Positions 48,288 through 57,532 of a stretch of DNA of 64,000 nucleotides are shown here, in pieces. Position numbers and translations under genes: made by a program. The DNA is taken from assembly GCA_019118905.1 (NCBI GenBank), contig DWYA01000088.1, positions 6,871-70,870 on the forward strand, written 5' to 3'. Origin of the DNA: Ruthenibacterium avium. GTDB taxonomy: Bacteria > Bacillota > Clostridia > Oscillospirales > Ruminococcaceae. Below the pieces are notes generated by a model. That model was not told the DNA's origin, ran no database searches, and was given only the letters and a program-made list of their open reading frames with translations. The first letter of the stretch is position 1, and the number at the start of each line of letters is the position of its first letter.

Positions 48288-50081
48288 GTGAATCTCAGGT
48301 GGAAACGCACAAAAGAGCTGGCACAGGTTTTTTGTAAGATGGTGCAGGAGGAGGGCTTTGGTCAAACGATGAGCCGCGCGGCAGGCTTTGCAAAGCGGCG
48401 GCTGAAAAGCAAAAAAGGGCGCTTTTTGCCCTCATCACAAGTGCTGGAACGTCAGCGCGCAGCCGATACCTCCGCTTTTCCAATCATTTCTATTTGTGTC
48501 CCTCTTTACAATACGCCAATGCCGTTTTTGAAAGAAATGGTGGAAAGTGTTTTGGCACAGTCTTGCCCGCGGTGGGAGCTGTGTCTGGCAGATGCTTCTA
48601 ACGACGGCAATGCCGAGCGCCGACAGTATCTGGAATCGCTCGGGGACAGCCGCATTCACTATTCTAAAATTGATAACAGCGGCATTGCCGCCAATACAAA
48701 TGAAGCCGCACGTTTGGCGTCCGGCAGCTATCTTGCCTTGCTCGACCACGACGATGTTTTAAGCCCAAATGCCATTTTTGAAATGGGAAAGGCGATTTCT
48801 GAAAGCGGTGCTTTGTTTCTGTACAGTGATGAAGCGCTGTTTTTCACCAGTATGAAAAAGGCACATGTCGGCCACTTTAAGCCGGATTTTGCCCCGGATT
48901 ATTTGAACTGCTGCAATTATATCTGTCATTTAGCCGTATTTCAAACCGATTTGTTTTGGCAGGCAGGCGGCTTAAACCCTGCGCGTGACGGCAGTCAAGA
49001 CCATGATCTCTTTTTGCGCTTGAGTGAAAAAACAACACCGGTTCATATTCCGAAAGTGCTGTACTTCTGGCGGGTTCATGCCGCTTCAACGGCATCGGGA
49101 ACCGAAGCCAAACCCTATGTTGCCCAGGCCGCTAAGCGCGCCATTGCCGCCCATCTGGAGCGTATCGGGGCCAAGGGAAGTGTGACTGACGGGTTGTTCC
49201 CGTCTACCTATAAAGTGGAATATACAATAGAAGGCGACCCGCTGGTTTCCATCTTAATTCCCAACAAAGACCATGTCGAGGAGCTTTCCAAGCTGCTCAC
49301 CGGGCTTTATGAAAAAACCGTCGGCGTCCGCTTTGAAGTGATTGTCATTGAGAACAACTCCACCGAAAAAGAAACGTTGGATTATTACGATACCATTCAA
49401 AAACAGCATCAAAGCTTGCGCGTGGTGCAGTATCAGGGCGGGTTTAATTTTTCGGCCATCAATAACTTTGGACGCACCTATGCAAACGGAGAATATTTGC
49501 TGCTGCTGAATAATGATATTGAAGTCATCGACGGCGGCTGGCTGAAAGAAATGCTTTCTTTGTGTGTGCAGCCGGGGGTCGGCATGGTGGGGGCAAAGCT
49601 CTTGTATCCCGATGACACCGTGCAGCATGCGGGTGTGGTGACGGGCCTTGGCGGGTTTGCCGGACACAGCCACAAGTATGCAAGAAAAGAGGCTTCCGGC
49701 TATATGTTCCGCCTGGCAACTGTGCAGAATTTTTCGGCGGTGACAGCGGCGTGTCTGCTGTGTCCCGCGAAAGTTTATGACGAAGTGGGCGGCTTGGATG
49801 AAGCCTTTCAGGTAGCGTTTAATGACGTTGATTTTTGTTTGCGTGTACGCGATGCCGGTTATCGCATTTTATATACTCCTTACGCGGTTTTGTATCATCA
49901 CGAATCGAAAAGCAGAGGGCTGGATGTGAAAGGAGAAGCAAAAGCGCGGTTTGACCGGGAGCGGGCACGGCTGGAACAAAAGCACACGCGGCAAGGGCTG
50001 TTGTGCGACCCGTTCTACAACCCCAACTTGACGTTGGACAGAGAAGATTTTTCCGAAAATGATGTTTTGCCAAAGGAGTGA
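48288..50081 (+). CDS. Two-domain GT2 glycosyltransferase (paralogue)
   Basis: 597 residues, GTG start behind CAGGTG. Same architecture as the preceding gene: N-terminal helices, GT2 domain 1 (IISICVPLYNTPMPFLKEMV, LLDHDDVLSPNA), GT2 domain 2 (LVSILIPNKDHVEELSKLL, LLLLNNDIEVIDGG, FNDVDFCLRVRDAGYRI). The pair looks like a tandem duplication that diverged. Each probably adds different residues of the same exported glycan (inference). Followed after 6 bases by the folate gene. Confidence 0.9.
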   Translation: MNLRWKRTKELAQVFCKMVQEEGFGQTMSRAAGFAKRRLKSKKGRFLPSSQVLERQRAADTSAFPIISICVPLYNTPMPFLKEMVESVLAQSCPRWELCLADASNDGNAERRQYLESLGDSRIHYSKIDNSGIAANTNEAARLASGSYLALLDHDDVLSPNAIFEMGKAISESGALFLYSDEALFFTSMKKAHVGHFKPDFAPDYLNCCNYICHLAVFQTDLFWQAGGLNPARDGSQDHDLFLRLSEKTTPVHIPKVLYFWRVHAASTASGTEAKPYVAQAAKRAIAAHLERIGAKGSVTDGLFPSTYKVEYTIEGDPLVSILIPNKDHVEELSKLLTGLYEKTVGVRFEVIVIENNSTEKETLDYYDTIQKQHQSLRVVQYQGGFNFSAINNFGRTYANGEYLLLLNNDIEVIDGGWLKEMLSLCVQPGVGMVGAKLLYPDDTVQHAGVVTGLGGFAGHSHKYARKEASGYMFRLATVQNFSAVTAACLLCPAKVYDEVGGLDEAFQVAFNDVDFCLRVRDAGYRILYTPYAVLYHHESKSRGLDVKGEAKARFDRERARLEQKHTRQGLLCDPFYNPNLTLDREDFSENDVLPKE

Positions 50082-50087
50082 CGAGCT

Positions 50088-50705
50088 ATGTTGAAAAAAG
50101 AAGCGGAAAGCATGAAGGAAAAACGGTTGGCGCGCGCTGCCATTAAGCGGCGTTTGAGCACGATTACCGAAGAAGAAAACCACGAGGCCGGTCAGGCAAT
50201 GCTGACCTATTTGCGCCAGAGCAATGCTTATCGGATGGCGCGTGTTGTGTTCTGCTTTGTTTCCACCAAGAAAGAGCCGGACACCATTCCCTTTTTGCAG
50301 CAGGTGCTCGACGATGGCAAGCGTCTTTGTGTGCCTCTTTGCTTGGGAAAAGGACAGATGGAGGCAAGGGAAATTACCTCTCTCGACGACTTGAAACCCG
50401 GCTTGTTCGGAATTTTGGAGCCGAAAGAAGACACCCCTGTTGTATCAGAGCAGGAGATTGATTTTTGCGCGGCGCCGTGTTTGGCAGCTGCAAAAGACGG
50501 CACACGGCTGGGCCATGGCGGCGGCTATTATGACCGCTTTATGCCAAAACTTTCTTCGCGCTGCTATTGCGTGGTGCTTTGCAACGAAAAAATGCTTTGT
50601 GAAACGCTGCCCGCCGGAAAAACAGATTACCGCTTTCATCGCATTGTGACACAAAGCGGAATGGTGCGCGTGGAACCGCGTTCGGAAAATGGTACCACGC
50701 CTTAA
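50088..50705 (+). CDS. 5-formyltetrahydrofolate cyclo-ligase
   Basis: 205 residues. N-terminal KRLARAAIKRRLSTIT helix, VVFCFVSTKKEPDT, and the ATP/folate loop RLGHGGGYYDRFMPKL, the family signature. Makes 5,10-methenyl-THF from 5-formyl-THF with ATP. AAAGGAG before the ATG. It ends the polysaccharide operon but has no functional link to it. Confidence 0.94.
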   Translation: MLKKEAESMKEKRLARAAIKRRLSTITEEENHEAGQAMLTYLRQSNAYRMARVVFCFVSTKKEPDTIPFLQQVLDDGKRLCVPLCLGKGQMEAREITSLDDLKPGLFGILEPKEDTPVVSEQEIDFCAAPCLAAAKDGTRLGHGGGYYDRFMPKLSSRCYCVVLCNEKMLCETLPAGKTDYRFHRIVTQSGMVRVEPRSENGTTP

Positions 50706-50800
50706 AACAGAATCAGAATTTTTGTGCGCATTGCTTCGGAAGGCTCTCTTGTTGTAAAAAAGAGGAAAAGCCTTTCCGGCAATGTGCACAAAAATAAAAT

Positions 50801-50839
50801 AAAAGAGTCACTTTTTTACAAAAAAAAGTGGCTCTTTTC
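50801..50839. terminator. Intrinsic terminator
   Basis: AAAAGAGTCACTTTTTT/AAAAAAGTGGCTCTTTT stem (one G-T pair), short loop, T run. The 50706-51176 gap otherwise holds an AT-rich promoter region for glgB. Confidence 0.85.
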
Positions 50840-51034
50840 GCATAAATAGCAAAAAAAAAGAAGAAAGAAAACAGTTCTTTTCCTTTTTTTGAATATTTTT
50901 TTAACAAACACTTTGAAAAAAAATTGGGAAAAAGACACATATTTTTTGCAAAAATATCGAGAGAAAAGCTTTTTTCAGGGTTTATTGTGAAAAATGACTA
51001 AATAATCAGGGATTTTTTGCTATGCGTTTGAATA

Positions 51035-51156
51035 TATAATACAGAAAAGTGTTGAAAAATTGGCAGAAAATGAGTATTATTATAAGTATAAGAAGCATTG
51101 TTTTCGACGGCTTTTTAATCGAACGAGTCAGCACGTTTCTCCGGGGGGAGAAAGTG
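51035..51156 (+). promoter_or_regulatory. glgB leader: -10 box and hairpin
   Basis: TATAAT at 51035-51040 in a very AT-rich stretch (50880-51060), without a clear -35. About 90 bases further a hairpin CACGTTTCTCC/GGAGAAAGTG (51132-51156) ends 4 bases before the AAGGAGG ribosome site, so it could influence translation. Confidence 0.45.
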
Positions 51157-51176
51157 TCAAAAGGAGGAAGTCGAAG

Positions 51177-53372
51177 TTGAAAAAGACAAAGACGGTGACA
51201 ACGGACTTTCAGCGCGAGCATGAAGTTCCTATTTATTTGTTCAAGCAGGGAAATAACTTTGAGGCACAGCGCTTTTTCGGCGCTCACTTTGAAACCAGAG
51301 GGGAAAGCACCGGCGTATGCTTTCGCGTATGGGCTCCGCGGGCGAAATCGGTCAGTGTAGTGGGCGATTTCAACAGCTGGGTGCCGGGTGCAACACCCAT
51401 GAGAAACATCGACCCTGAAGGCGGTATTTGGGAGTGCTGGGTGGCTGGATTGGCTCAGTTTGACATCTACAAATACTGCATTACCACGCAGGACGATGAG
51501 CTGCTGTTCAAAGCCGACCCCTATGCGTTCCACGCGGAAACGCGCCCGGCCAATTGCAGCAAGATTTACGATTTGTCCGGCTATGAGTGGCACGATGATG
51601 CTTGGAACAATGAAAAAGCCAAGAAAAACCCCATCCAGTCGGCTATGAATATTTACGAAATGCACGCGGGAAGCTGGCGTACTTATGAGGACGGCAATCC
51701 TTACGATTACCGCAAATTGGCACAGGAGCTGGTTCCCTACCTGAAACACATGAACTACACTCATGTGGAGCTGCTGCCGGTGATGGAGTATCCCTTTGAC
51801 GGGAGCTGGGGCTATCAGGTGACGGGCTACTTTGCCCCCACCAGCCGTTACGGCACACCTGATGATTTTAAATATTTTGTGGATTATTGCCACCAGGCGG
51901 GCATCGGCGTGATTATGGACTGGGTTCCTGCGCATTTCCCCAAGGATGCCTTTGGTTTGTATCGTTTTGACGGAACAAACTGCTATGAAGATCAAAACCC
52001 GCTGCGTGCAGAACACAAAGAGTGGGGAACCATGGTGTTTGACTATGGCCGCGGCGAGGTGCAGAGCTTCTTAATTTCCAATGCGCTGTTCTGGCTGGAG
52101 GAGTACCATATTGACGGCTTGCGCGTGGATGCGGTGGCCAGTATGCTGTACCTCGACTATAACCGCCGCGACGGCGAATGGGCTCCGAATAAAGACGGCG
52201 GAAAAGAAAACCTTGAAGCCATTGCATTTTTGCAAAAGCTGAACACCGAGGTGTTTGCCCGTCATCCGCACGCGCTGATGATTGCGGAGGAAAGCACGGC
52301 ATGGCCGAAAGTTTCCCACCCGGTTACAGATGGCGGTTTGGGCTTTAACTTCAAGTGGAATATGGGCTGGATGAACGACATGCTCAGCTATGTTAGCACC
52401 GACCCCTTGTTCCGTTCGGGCAACCATAACAAAATCACTTTCAGCTTCTTCTATGCGTTCAGCGAAAACTTTGTGCTGCCCATCAGCCACGATGAGGTGG
52501 TTCACGGTAAGTGCAGCTTGATCAACAAAATGCCCGGCGACTACGAGCAGAAATTTGCAGGCTTGCGCACACTGTACGGCTACATGATGGCGCATCCCGG
52601 TAAAAAGCTGCTCTTTATGGGCCAGGAGTTTGCTCAGTTTATTGAGTGGAATGAAGCAAAACAACTTGATTGGCTGCTTTTGGATTATGATAAGCATGTG
52701 CAAATGCAGGAATATGTGCGTGAGCTGAACGAGCTGTATTGCAAAACACCCGCTTTGTGGGAAGTGGATGATTCTTGGGAAGGCTTCCAGTGGATTGTCC
52801 CCGACGACAACACCCAGAGCGTGATTGCTTTCCTGCGCAGAGACAAAAAGGGCAACCAGTTAATTTGTGTTTGCAACTTTGCACCCGTCCGCAGACAGGA
52901 TTATAAAATTGGTGTTCCCAAGGCCGGTACTTATCACGAGCTGTTAAATTCGGACAATCTTCGCTTTGGCGGCGGCGGAATCGGCACAGCGGCCATTCGC
53001 ACGCACAAAAAGCCGATGCATGGCTTTGAACAAAGCATTTCGGTAGATGTGCCCCCCATGTCGGCGCTTTTCTTGAAAGTGCCTGCTACCCGTGCAAAAG
53101 CGGGGGAGTCCGCTGCTGAAAAAAAGGCAAAAGAGCAAAAAAAAACAACCGCAAAAAAGCCCGCAGCTAAAAAAGAAGCGGTGAAAGCGCAAGCGGGCGC
53201 CGAAGCAACTTCGGCCGCAAGCGCAAAAACAAAGCCCAGTGCGGAAAAACCGGCGGAGAATACGAAAAAGGCACAGCCCGCTGCGGCAAAAACGGTGCAG
53301 GCGGCACCGGCTCAGCCGACAAAAAAGGCGGCGAAAAAGACGCCTGCAAAGGCAAAAAAAGCGACCCCCTAA
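51177..53372 (+). CDS. glgB: 1,4-alpha-glucan branching enzyme with Lys/Ala-rich tail
   Basis: 731 residues from TTG 51177 (AAGGAGG 9 bases upstream). CBM48 domain first (RVWAPRAKSVSVVGDFNSW), then the GH13 barrel: YTHVELLPVMEYPFDGSWGY, nucleophile Asp318 in DGLRVDAVASML, acid Glu in MIAEESTAWP, ISHDEVVHGKCSL, and the all-beta C-domain to ~635. Residues ~640-731 are an extra low-complexity tail rich in Lys, Ala and Pro (AKKPAAKKEAVKA, KKAAKKTPAKAKKATP), like histone H1 tails, not part of the enzyme family. First gene of the glycogen operon. Confidence 0.96.
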   Translation: MKKTKTVTTDFQREHEVPIYLFKQGNNFEAQRFFGAHFETRGESTGVCFRVWAPRAKSVSVVGDFNSWVPGATPMRNIDPEGGIWECWVAGLAQFDIYKYCITTQDDELLFKADPYAFHAETRPANCSKIYDLSGYEWHDDAWNNEKAKKNPIQSAMNIYEMHAGSWRTYEDGNPYDYRKLAQELVPYLKHMNYTHVELLPVMEYPFDGSWGYQVTGYFAPTSRYGTPDDFKYFVDYCHQAGIGVIMDWVPAHFPKDAFGLYRFDGTNCYEDQNPLRAEHKEWGTMVFDYGRGEVQSFLISNALFWLEEYHIDGLRVDAVASMLYLDYNRRDGEWAPNKDGGKENLEAIAFLQKLNTEVFARHPHALMIAEESTAWPKVSHPVTDGGLGFNFKWNMGWMNDMLSYVSTDPLFRSGNHNKITFSFFYAFSENFVLPISHDEVVHGKCSLINKMPGDYEQKFAGLRTLYGYMMAHPGKKLLFMGQEFAQFIEWNEAKQLDWLLLDYDKHVQMQEYVRELNELYCKTPALWEVDDSWEGFQWIVPDDNTQSVIAFLRRDKKGNQLICVCNFAPVRRQDYKIGVPKAGTYHELLNSDNLRFGGGGIGTAAIRTHKKPMHGFEQSISVDVPPMSALFLKVPATRAKAGESAAEKKAKEQKKTTAKKPAAKKEAVKAQAGAEATSAASAKTKPSAEKPAENTKKAQPAAAKTVQAAPAQPTKKAAKKTPAKAKKATP

Positions 53373-53445
53373 CAGGGCGCCGCACAGCGAAGACCCGCCC
53401 GGCTGCGGCTTTGCTGTAAATACTTTTTATCTTTAGGTTTTACCT

Positions 53446-53469
53446 CGCTGCGGCAAACATGCCGCAGCG
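53446..53469 (+). other. Intercistronic hairpin glgB-glgC
   Basis: CGCTGCGGC/GCCGCAGCG stem with 6-base loop, no T run; probably mRNA processing or stability element in the 156-base gap. Confidence 0.6.
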
Positions 53470-53528
53470 GGTGGGGTAGAATAAATCCGGCGGCAGCCCA
53501 TGCCTTGCCGCCACAAGGGGAGAAAAAC

Positions 53529-54743
53529 ATGAAAGAATGTATCGCAATGCTTTTAGCAGGGGGTCAGGGTTCCCGTTTGTACGCTCTGACAAAAAAGCTG
53601 GCAAAACCGGCTGTACCGTTCGGCGGAAAATATCGTATCATTGACTTTCCGCTGTCCAACTGCGTAAACTCCGGCATCGACACGGTGGGCGTACTCACAC
53701 AGTATCAGCCGCTGCTGCTCAATGAGTACATCGGAAACGGCCAGCCGTGGGACTTGGACCGCACCTACGGCGGTGTGCATGTTTTGCCGCCGTATCAGAC
53801 GGCAACCGGTTCCGACTGGTATAAGGGCACGGCAAACGCTATTTACCAAAATATCAACTTTATCGAGCGCTACGACCCGAAATATGTGATGATTTTGTCC
53901 GGCGACCATATCTACAAAATGGATTATGCAAAAATGCTGGACTTCCATAAAGAAAAGGGTGCCGACTGCACCATTGCCGTAATGGAAGTGCCTTGGGAAG
54001 AAGCTTCCCGCTTTGGCATTATGACAGCGGACGAAAACAGCACCATCACAAAGTTTGAAGAAAAGCCGAAGGAGCCGCAGTCGAATCTGGCCTCCATGGG
54101 TATTTACATCTTCACCTGGGAAAAGCTGCGCAAATACTTAACCGAAGACGAGGCCGACAAAACTTCCTCCAATGACTTCGGAAAAAACATTATTCCGAAC
54201 ATGCTCGGCGCCGGTGAGAAGATGGTTGCTTACCCGTTTGAGGGTTATTGGAAAGACGTTGGAACCATTGACAGCCTGTGGGAAGCAAATATGGATTTGC
54301 TCAATCCGAATGTCGCATTGGATGTGTGGGACCCTGAGTGGAAAATTTATTCCCGCACGGCAGGACGCCCGGGACATTACATCAGCTCCGGCGCAAAAGT
54401 GGATAACTCCATGATTACAGAGGGCTGTGTTGTGGAAGGCGAAGTGGCCAACAGCATTCTGTTCGCAGGTTCTCAGGTGAAAAAGGGCGCCATCATTGAA
54501 TCGTCTATTTTAATGCCGGGTGCCGTAGTGGAAGAAGGCGCACATATCGCTTATTCGATTATCGCAGAAAATGTACATGTGAAAAAAGGCGCATGTGTGG
54601 GTGCAAGACCTGAGTCGGTAGAGGATAAGGAGAAATGGGGCGTTGCCGTTGTAGGCGAAAATGTCACCATCGGTGAAAATGCGGTGGTAGGCCCCCGCGC
54701 AATGCTTGAGAAAGACGTTCAGGACGGTGAGAAATTATGGTAA
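53529..54743 (+). CDS. glgC: Glucose-1-phosphate adenylyltransferase
   Basis: 404 residues. Pyrophosphorylase motif MLLAGGQGSRLYALTKKLAKPAV, DFPLSNCVNSGI, GTANAIYQN, LSGDHIYKMDY, EEKPKEP, and GYWKDVGTID; left-handed beta-helix C-terminus. Makes ADP-glucose from ATP and glucose 1-phosphate; forms mixed tetramers with GlgD in Firmicutes. ATG 53529 after AAGGGGAG. Overlaps glgD by 7 bases. Confidence 0.97.
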   Translation: MKECIAMLLAGGQGSRLYALTKKLAKPAVPFGGKYRIIDFPLSNCVNSGIDTVGVLTQYQPLLLNEYIGNGQPWDLDRTYGGVHVLPPYQTATGSDWYKGTANAIYQNINFIERYDPKYVMILSGDHIYKMDYAKMLDFHKEKGADCTIAVMEVPWEEASRFGIMTADENSTITKFEEKPKEPQSNLASMGIYIFTWEKLRKYLTEDEADKTSSNDFGKNIIPNMLGAGEKMVAYPFEGYWKDVGTIDSLWEANMDLLNPNVALDVWDPEWKIYSRTAGRPGHYISSGAKVDNSMITEGCVVEGEVANSILFAGSQVKKGAIIESSILMPGAVVEEGAHIAYSIIAENVHVKKGACVGARPESVEDKEKWGVAVVGENVTIGENAVVGPRAMLEKDVQDGEKLW

Positions 54744-55858
54744 ATATTAACACATTGGGTATTATTTTCCCCAACACATACGACGAATTGATTCCCGACA
54801 TCGCGCTGCGCAGAACAATGGCTTCTGTGCCGTTTGCAGGCCGTTATCGCATGATTGACTTTTCGCTTTCTGCTATGGTTAACGCGGGAATCCAAAATGT
54901 CACCGTTTTGGCAAAAACAAACTACTATTCTTTGATGAACCATTTGGGAAATGGACGTGAATGGGATCTTTCCCGCAAACGCGGCGGTTTGCACATTGTG
55001 CCTCCTTTTGCACAGGTCAATCAAAAAATGTATCACGGACGAGTGGAGGCTTTGTCCAGCATTTTAAACTTTTTGGAAAGCCAAAAGGAAAAGTATGTCA
55101 TTTTGAGTGACTGCAACATCGCCTCCGACCTCGATTTCGCAGACTTGATTCATAAGCATGTGGAGTCGGGCGCAGACGTCACCATGGTGTATGAGCAATC
55201 CGAAATTCCCGAAGCGCTCAAAACGGAGAATTATACCTTTGCGGTGGACGAGAATGGCCGCATCAACGAGCTGCTCATCAATGACTATCGCCAAGGCGTA
55301 CAGAATCTTTCCATGAACGTCACCGTGATTGGCCGCGAGGAACTGATTTCCTTTATTAAGGATGCCCGTGCCCACAACCTCATTCATTTTGAGCGCGATA
55401 TTATCGCTCCCAGCTTGAAAATTTTGAATGTGCGCGGTTATGAGTACACCGGCTATCGTTCCCGCATTTATGATATGCGCAGCTATTTCAATGAGAATAT
55501 GCGCCTGCTGAAGCATGAAAACATGGAAGCGCTGTTCCCGGAGGTTCGCCCCGTTTACACAAAAGTTCATGACGAAGCGCCTGTGCGTTACGCAATGGAT
55601 TGCAAAGTGGATAACTGCATGTTGGCTGACGGCTGCGTGATTGAGGGCGAAGTGGAAAACTGTGTGCTGTTCCGCGGTGTAAAAATCAGCAAGGGCGCCA
55701 AGGTGAAAAACTCCATCTTGATGCAGGGAACTGTGGTCGAGGCAGGTGCCGATGTAGAATATGTCATCACCGACAAAAACGTGACCATTACGCAGGATAA
55801 GCATTTGATTGGCAATGAAAGCTTCCCTGTTTACGTTCAAAAAAATACGAAGGTTTAA
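54737..55858 (+). CDS. glgD: GlgD, regulatory-type ADP-glucose pyrophosphorylase paralogue
   Basis: 373 residues. Same fold as GlgC (VPFAGRYRMIDFSLSAMVNAGI, LHIVPPFAQ, beta-helix C-terminus with CVIEGEVENCVLFRGV) but the AGGxGxRL...K nucleotide-binding loop is replaced by IIFPNTYDELIPDIALRRTM, so it should lack catalysis alone. In Firmicutes GlgD raises GlgC activity as a partner subunit. ATG overlaps glgC. Confidence 0.95.
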   Translation: MVNINTLGIIFPNTYDELIPDIALRRTMASVPFAGRYRMIDFSLSAMVNAGIQNVTVLAKTNYYSLMNHLGNGREWDLSRKRGGLHIVPPFAQVNQKMYHGRVEALSSILNFLESQKEKYVILSDCNIASDLDFADLIHKHVESGADVTMVYEQSEIPEALKTENYTFAVDENGRINELLINDYRQGVQNLSMNVTVIGREELISFIKDARAHNLIHFERDIIAPSLKILNVRGYEYTGYRSRIYDMRSYFNENMRLLKHENMEALFPEVRPVYTKVHDEAPVRYAMDCKVDNCMLADGCVIEGEVENCVLFRGVKISKGAKVKNSILMQGTVVEAGADVEYVITDKNVTITQDKHLIGNESFPVYVQKNTKV

Positions 55859-55901
55859 CAAGTATCATTGCCGTAAAAATGAAAAGGAAATGACTGGCAT
55901 C

Positions 55902-55926
55902 GCGCAGGGTTGTGTGCCCCCTGCGC
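55902..55926 (+). other. Intercistronic hairpin glgD-glgA
   Basis: GCGCAGGG/CCCTGCGC stem with 9-base loop, 48 bases before glgA; no T run. Confidence 0.55.
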
Positions 55927-55974
55927 TTTGCCGTCCATATGGCGCAATGCCAAATCAATAGGAGGGGTATTTTT

Positions 55975-57399
55975 ATGAATATCTTATTTTGCACGTCAGA
56001 GGCAACACCCTTTGCCGCCTCCGGCGGTTTAGGCGATGTCGCGGGCAGCTTGCCCCGTGCCTTGTGCAGCAAAGACACCGAGTGCCGGGTGGTAATGCCG
56101 CTGTACGGAGACATGAAGCAGGAGTACCGTGAAAAGTTGGAGTATAAAACCAATTTTAACGTGCCGGTTGGCTGGCGGAATCAATATTGCGGCCTGTTCA
56201 CTTTGGAGCATCAGGGCGTAACGTATTATTTCCTGGATAATGAGTATTACTTTAAACGCAGCGGTTTGTACGGCTTTTATGATGATGGCGAGCGTTTTGC
56301 GTTCTTCTCTCGTGCGCTGCTCGAAATGCTGCATCACGTTGATTTCCGCCCCGACATCATCCACGCCAATGACTGGCAGACCGCCCTGGTTCCCGTTTAT
56401 TTGGATTTGTACTACCGCCATATGGAGGAGTACTCCAGAATCAAAACGGTGTTCACCATTCACAATATTCAGTATCAGGGCAAATACGGCCTCGAAATTC
56501 TGGAAGACACCGTCGGCATTGGCCGCGATGCACGTCATGTGGTGGAGTATGACCGCTGCTGCAACTTTATGAAGGGTGCAATTGAGTGCAGCGATAAGGT
56601 GACAACGGTTTCGCCGTCGTATGCTTACGAAATTTTGGACCCCTGGTTCAGCCATGGCTTGGACGAGCTGCTGCGTCAGAAACAGTATAAGCTGTGCGGC
56701 ATTTTGAACGGCATTGACGTGGACGGCTACAACCCGGCAAAAGACCCGAATTTGGCGCAGAACTATAACGACAAAACGTTTGCAAAAGGCAAACCCGTCT
56801 GCAAAAAAGAGCTGCGTGAGATGTTTGGCCTTCAAGACGATGACAGCCCCATTGTGGCAATGGTAACGCGCTTGGTGGGCCACAAAGGCTTGGATCTGGT
56901 GCGTCATGTGGCGCAGGAAATGGTAAACAACGGCGTGCAGTTTGTGCTGCTTGGTTCCGGTGAAGCAGAGTATGAGAGCTTCTTCTCCGAGCTTGCGATG
57001 CGCAATCCCGGCCGTGTTGGCGTCAAGATTGGCTTCATCCCCTCGATGGCACGCAAGATTTATGCCGGTGCGGACATGTTCTTGATGCCGTCGAAATCGG
57101 AGCCGTGCGGCCTGTCGCAGATGGTGGCTTTGCGCTATGGCACCATTCCCATTGTGCGTGAAACAGGCGGTCTGCGCGATTCCATTCAGGATTCCGGCGA
57201 CGGTCAGGGCAATGGCTTTACCTTTGCCAGCTATAATGCCCATGATATGCTCCACGCTGTCATGCGTGCCAAGGAAGGCTATGAGCAGACAAAAGGCTGG
57301 ACGGTGCTGGTGCGCCGCGCAATGAAGTGCAATTACAGCTGGAACGCCAGCGCTGAAAAATATCGCGCTATGTACGAGGAAGTCTATACCCTTTGGTAA
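55975..57399 (+). CDS. glgA: Glycogen synthase (ADP-glucose)
   Basis: 474 residues, GT5. N-terminal TSEATPFAASGGLGDVAGSLP (the K-T-G-G-L Lys/Thr are Ala/Ser, a known variant), HANDWQTALVPVYL, VFTIHNIQYQGKYG, and C-terminal VTRLVGHKGLDLV, SKSEPCGLSQMVALRYGTIPIVRETGGL. Adds glucose from ADP-glucose to alpha-1,4-glucan. ATG 55975 with GGAGGGG 8 bases upstream. No glgP in the window. Confidence 0.97.
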   Translation: MNILFCTSEATPFAASGGLGDVAGSLPRALCSKDTECRVVMPLYGDMKQEYREKLEYKTNFNVPVGWRNQYCGLFTLEHQGVTYYFLDNEYYFKRSGLYGFYDDGERFAFFSRALLEMLHHVDFRPDIIHANDWQTALVPVYLDLYYRHMEEYSRIKTVFTIHNIQYQGKYGLEILEDTVGIGRDARHVVEYDRCCNFMKGAIECSDKVTTVSPSYAYEILDPWFSHGLDELLRQKQYKLCGILNGIDVDGYNPAKDPNLAQNYNDKTFAKGKPVCKKELREMFGLQDDDSPIVAMVTRLVGHKGLDLVRHVAQEMVNNGVQFVLLGSGEAEYESFFSELAMRNPGRVGVKIGFIPSMARKIYAGADMFLMPSKSEPCGLSQMVALRYGTIPIVRETGGLRDSIQDSGDGQGNGFTFASYNAHDMLHAVMRAKEGYEQTKGWTVLVRRAMKCNYSWNASAEKYRAMYEEVYTLW

Positions 57400-57458
57400 T
57401 TTCGTCTTACCTTTAAAAAAGGGATGGATTTCTTTTGAACGAATAACCCAAAAAGAAT

Positions 57459-57502
57459 AAGAGCGGGAAGAGTGTGCGCATTCTTCCCGTTCTTGTTGTT
57501 TT
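57459..57502. terminator. Terminator of the glycogen operon
   Basis: AAGAGCGGGAAGA/TCTTCCCGTTCTT stem, 10-base loop, then GTTGTTTTT; lies between convergent glgA and the AraC gene. Confidence 0.85.
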
Positions 57503-57532
57503 TACGTTTCTGGAGGTGCAGCCGGTGAAAGA

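Noticed and set aside
51006..52016. 336-codon minus-strand frame covering the glgB start
   Set aside because: Antisense of the CBM48 and barrel coding region and the AT-rich leader; no recognisable protein.
56029..57255. 408-codon open frame antisense to glgA
   Set aside because: Same frame artefact; no family motif, no start signal, glgA on the other strand is certain.
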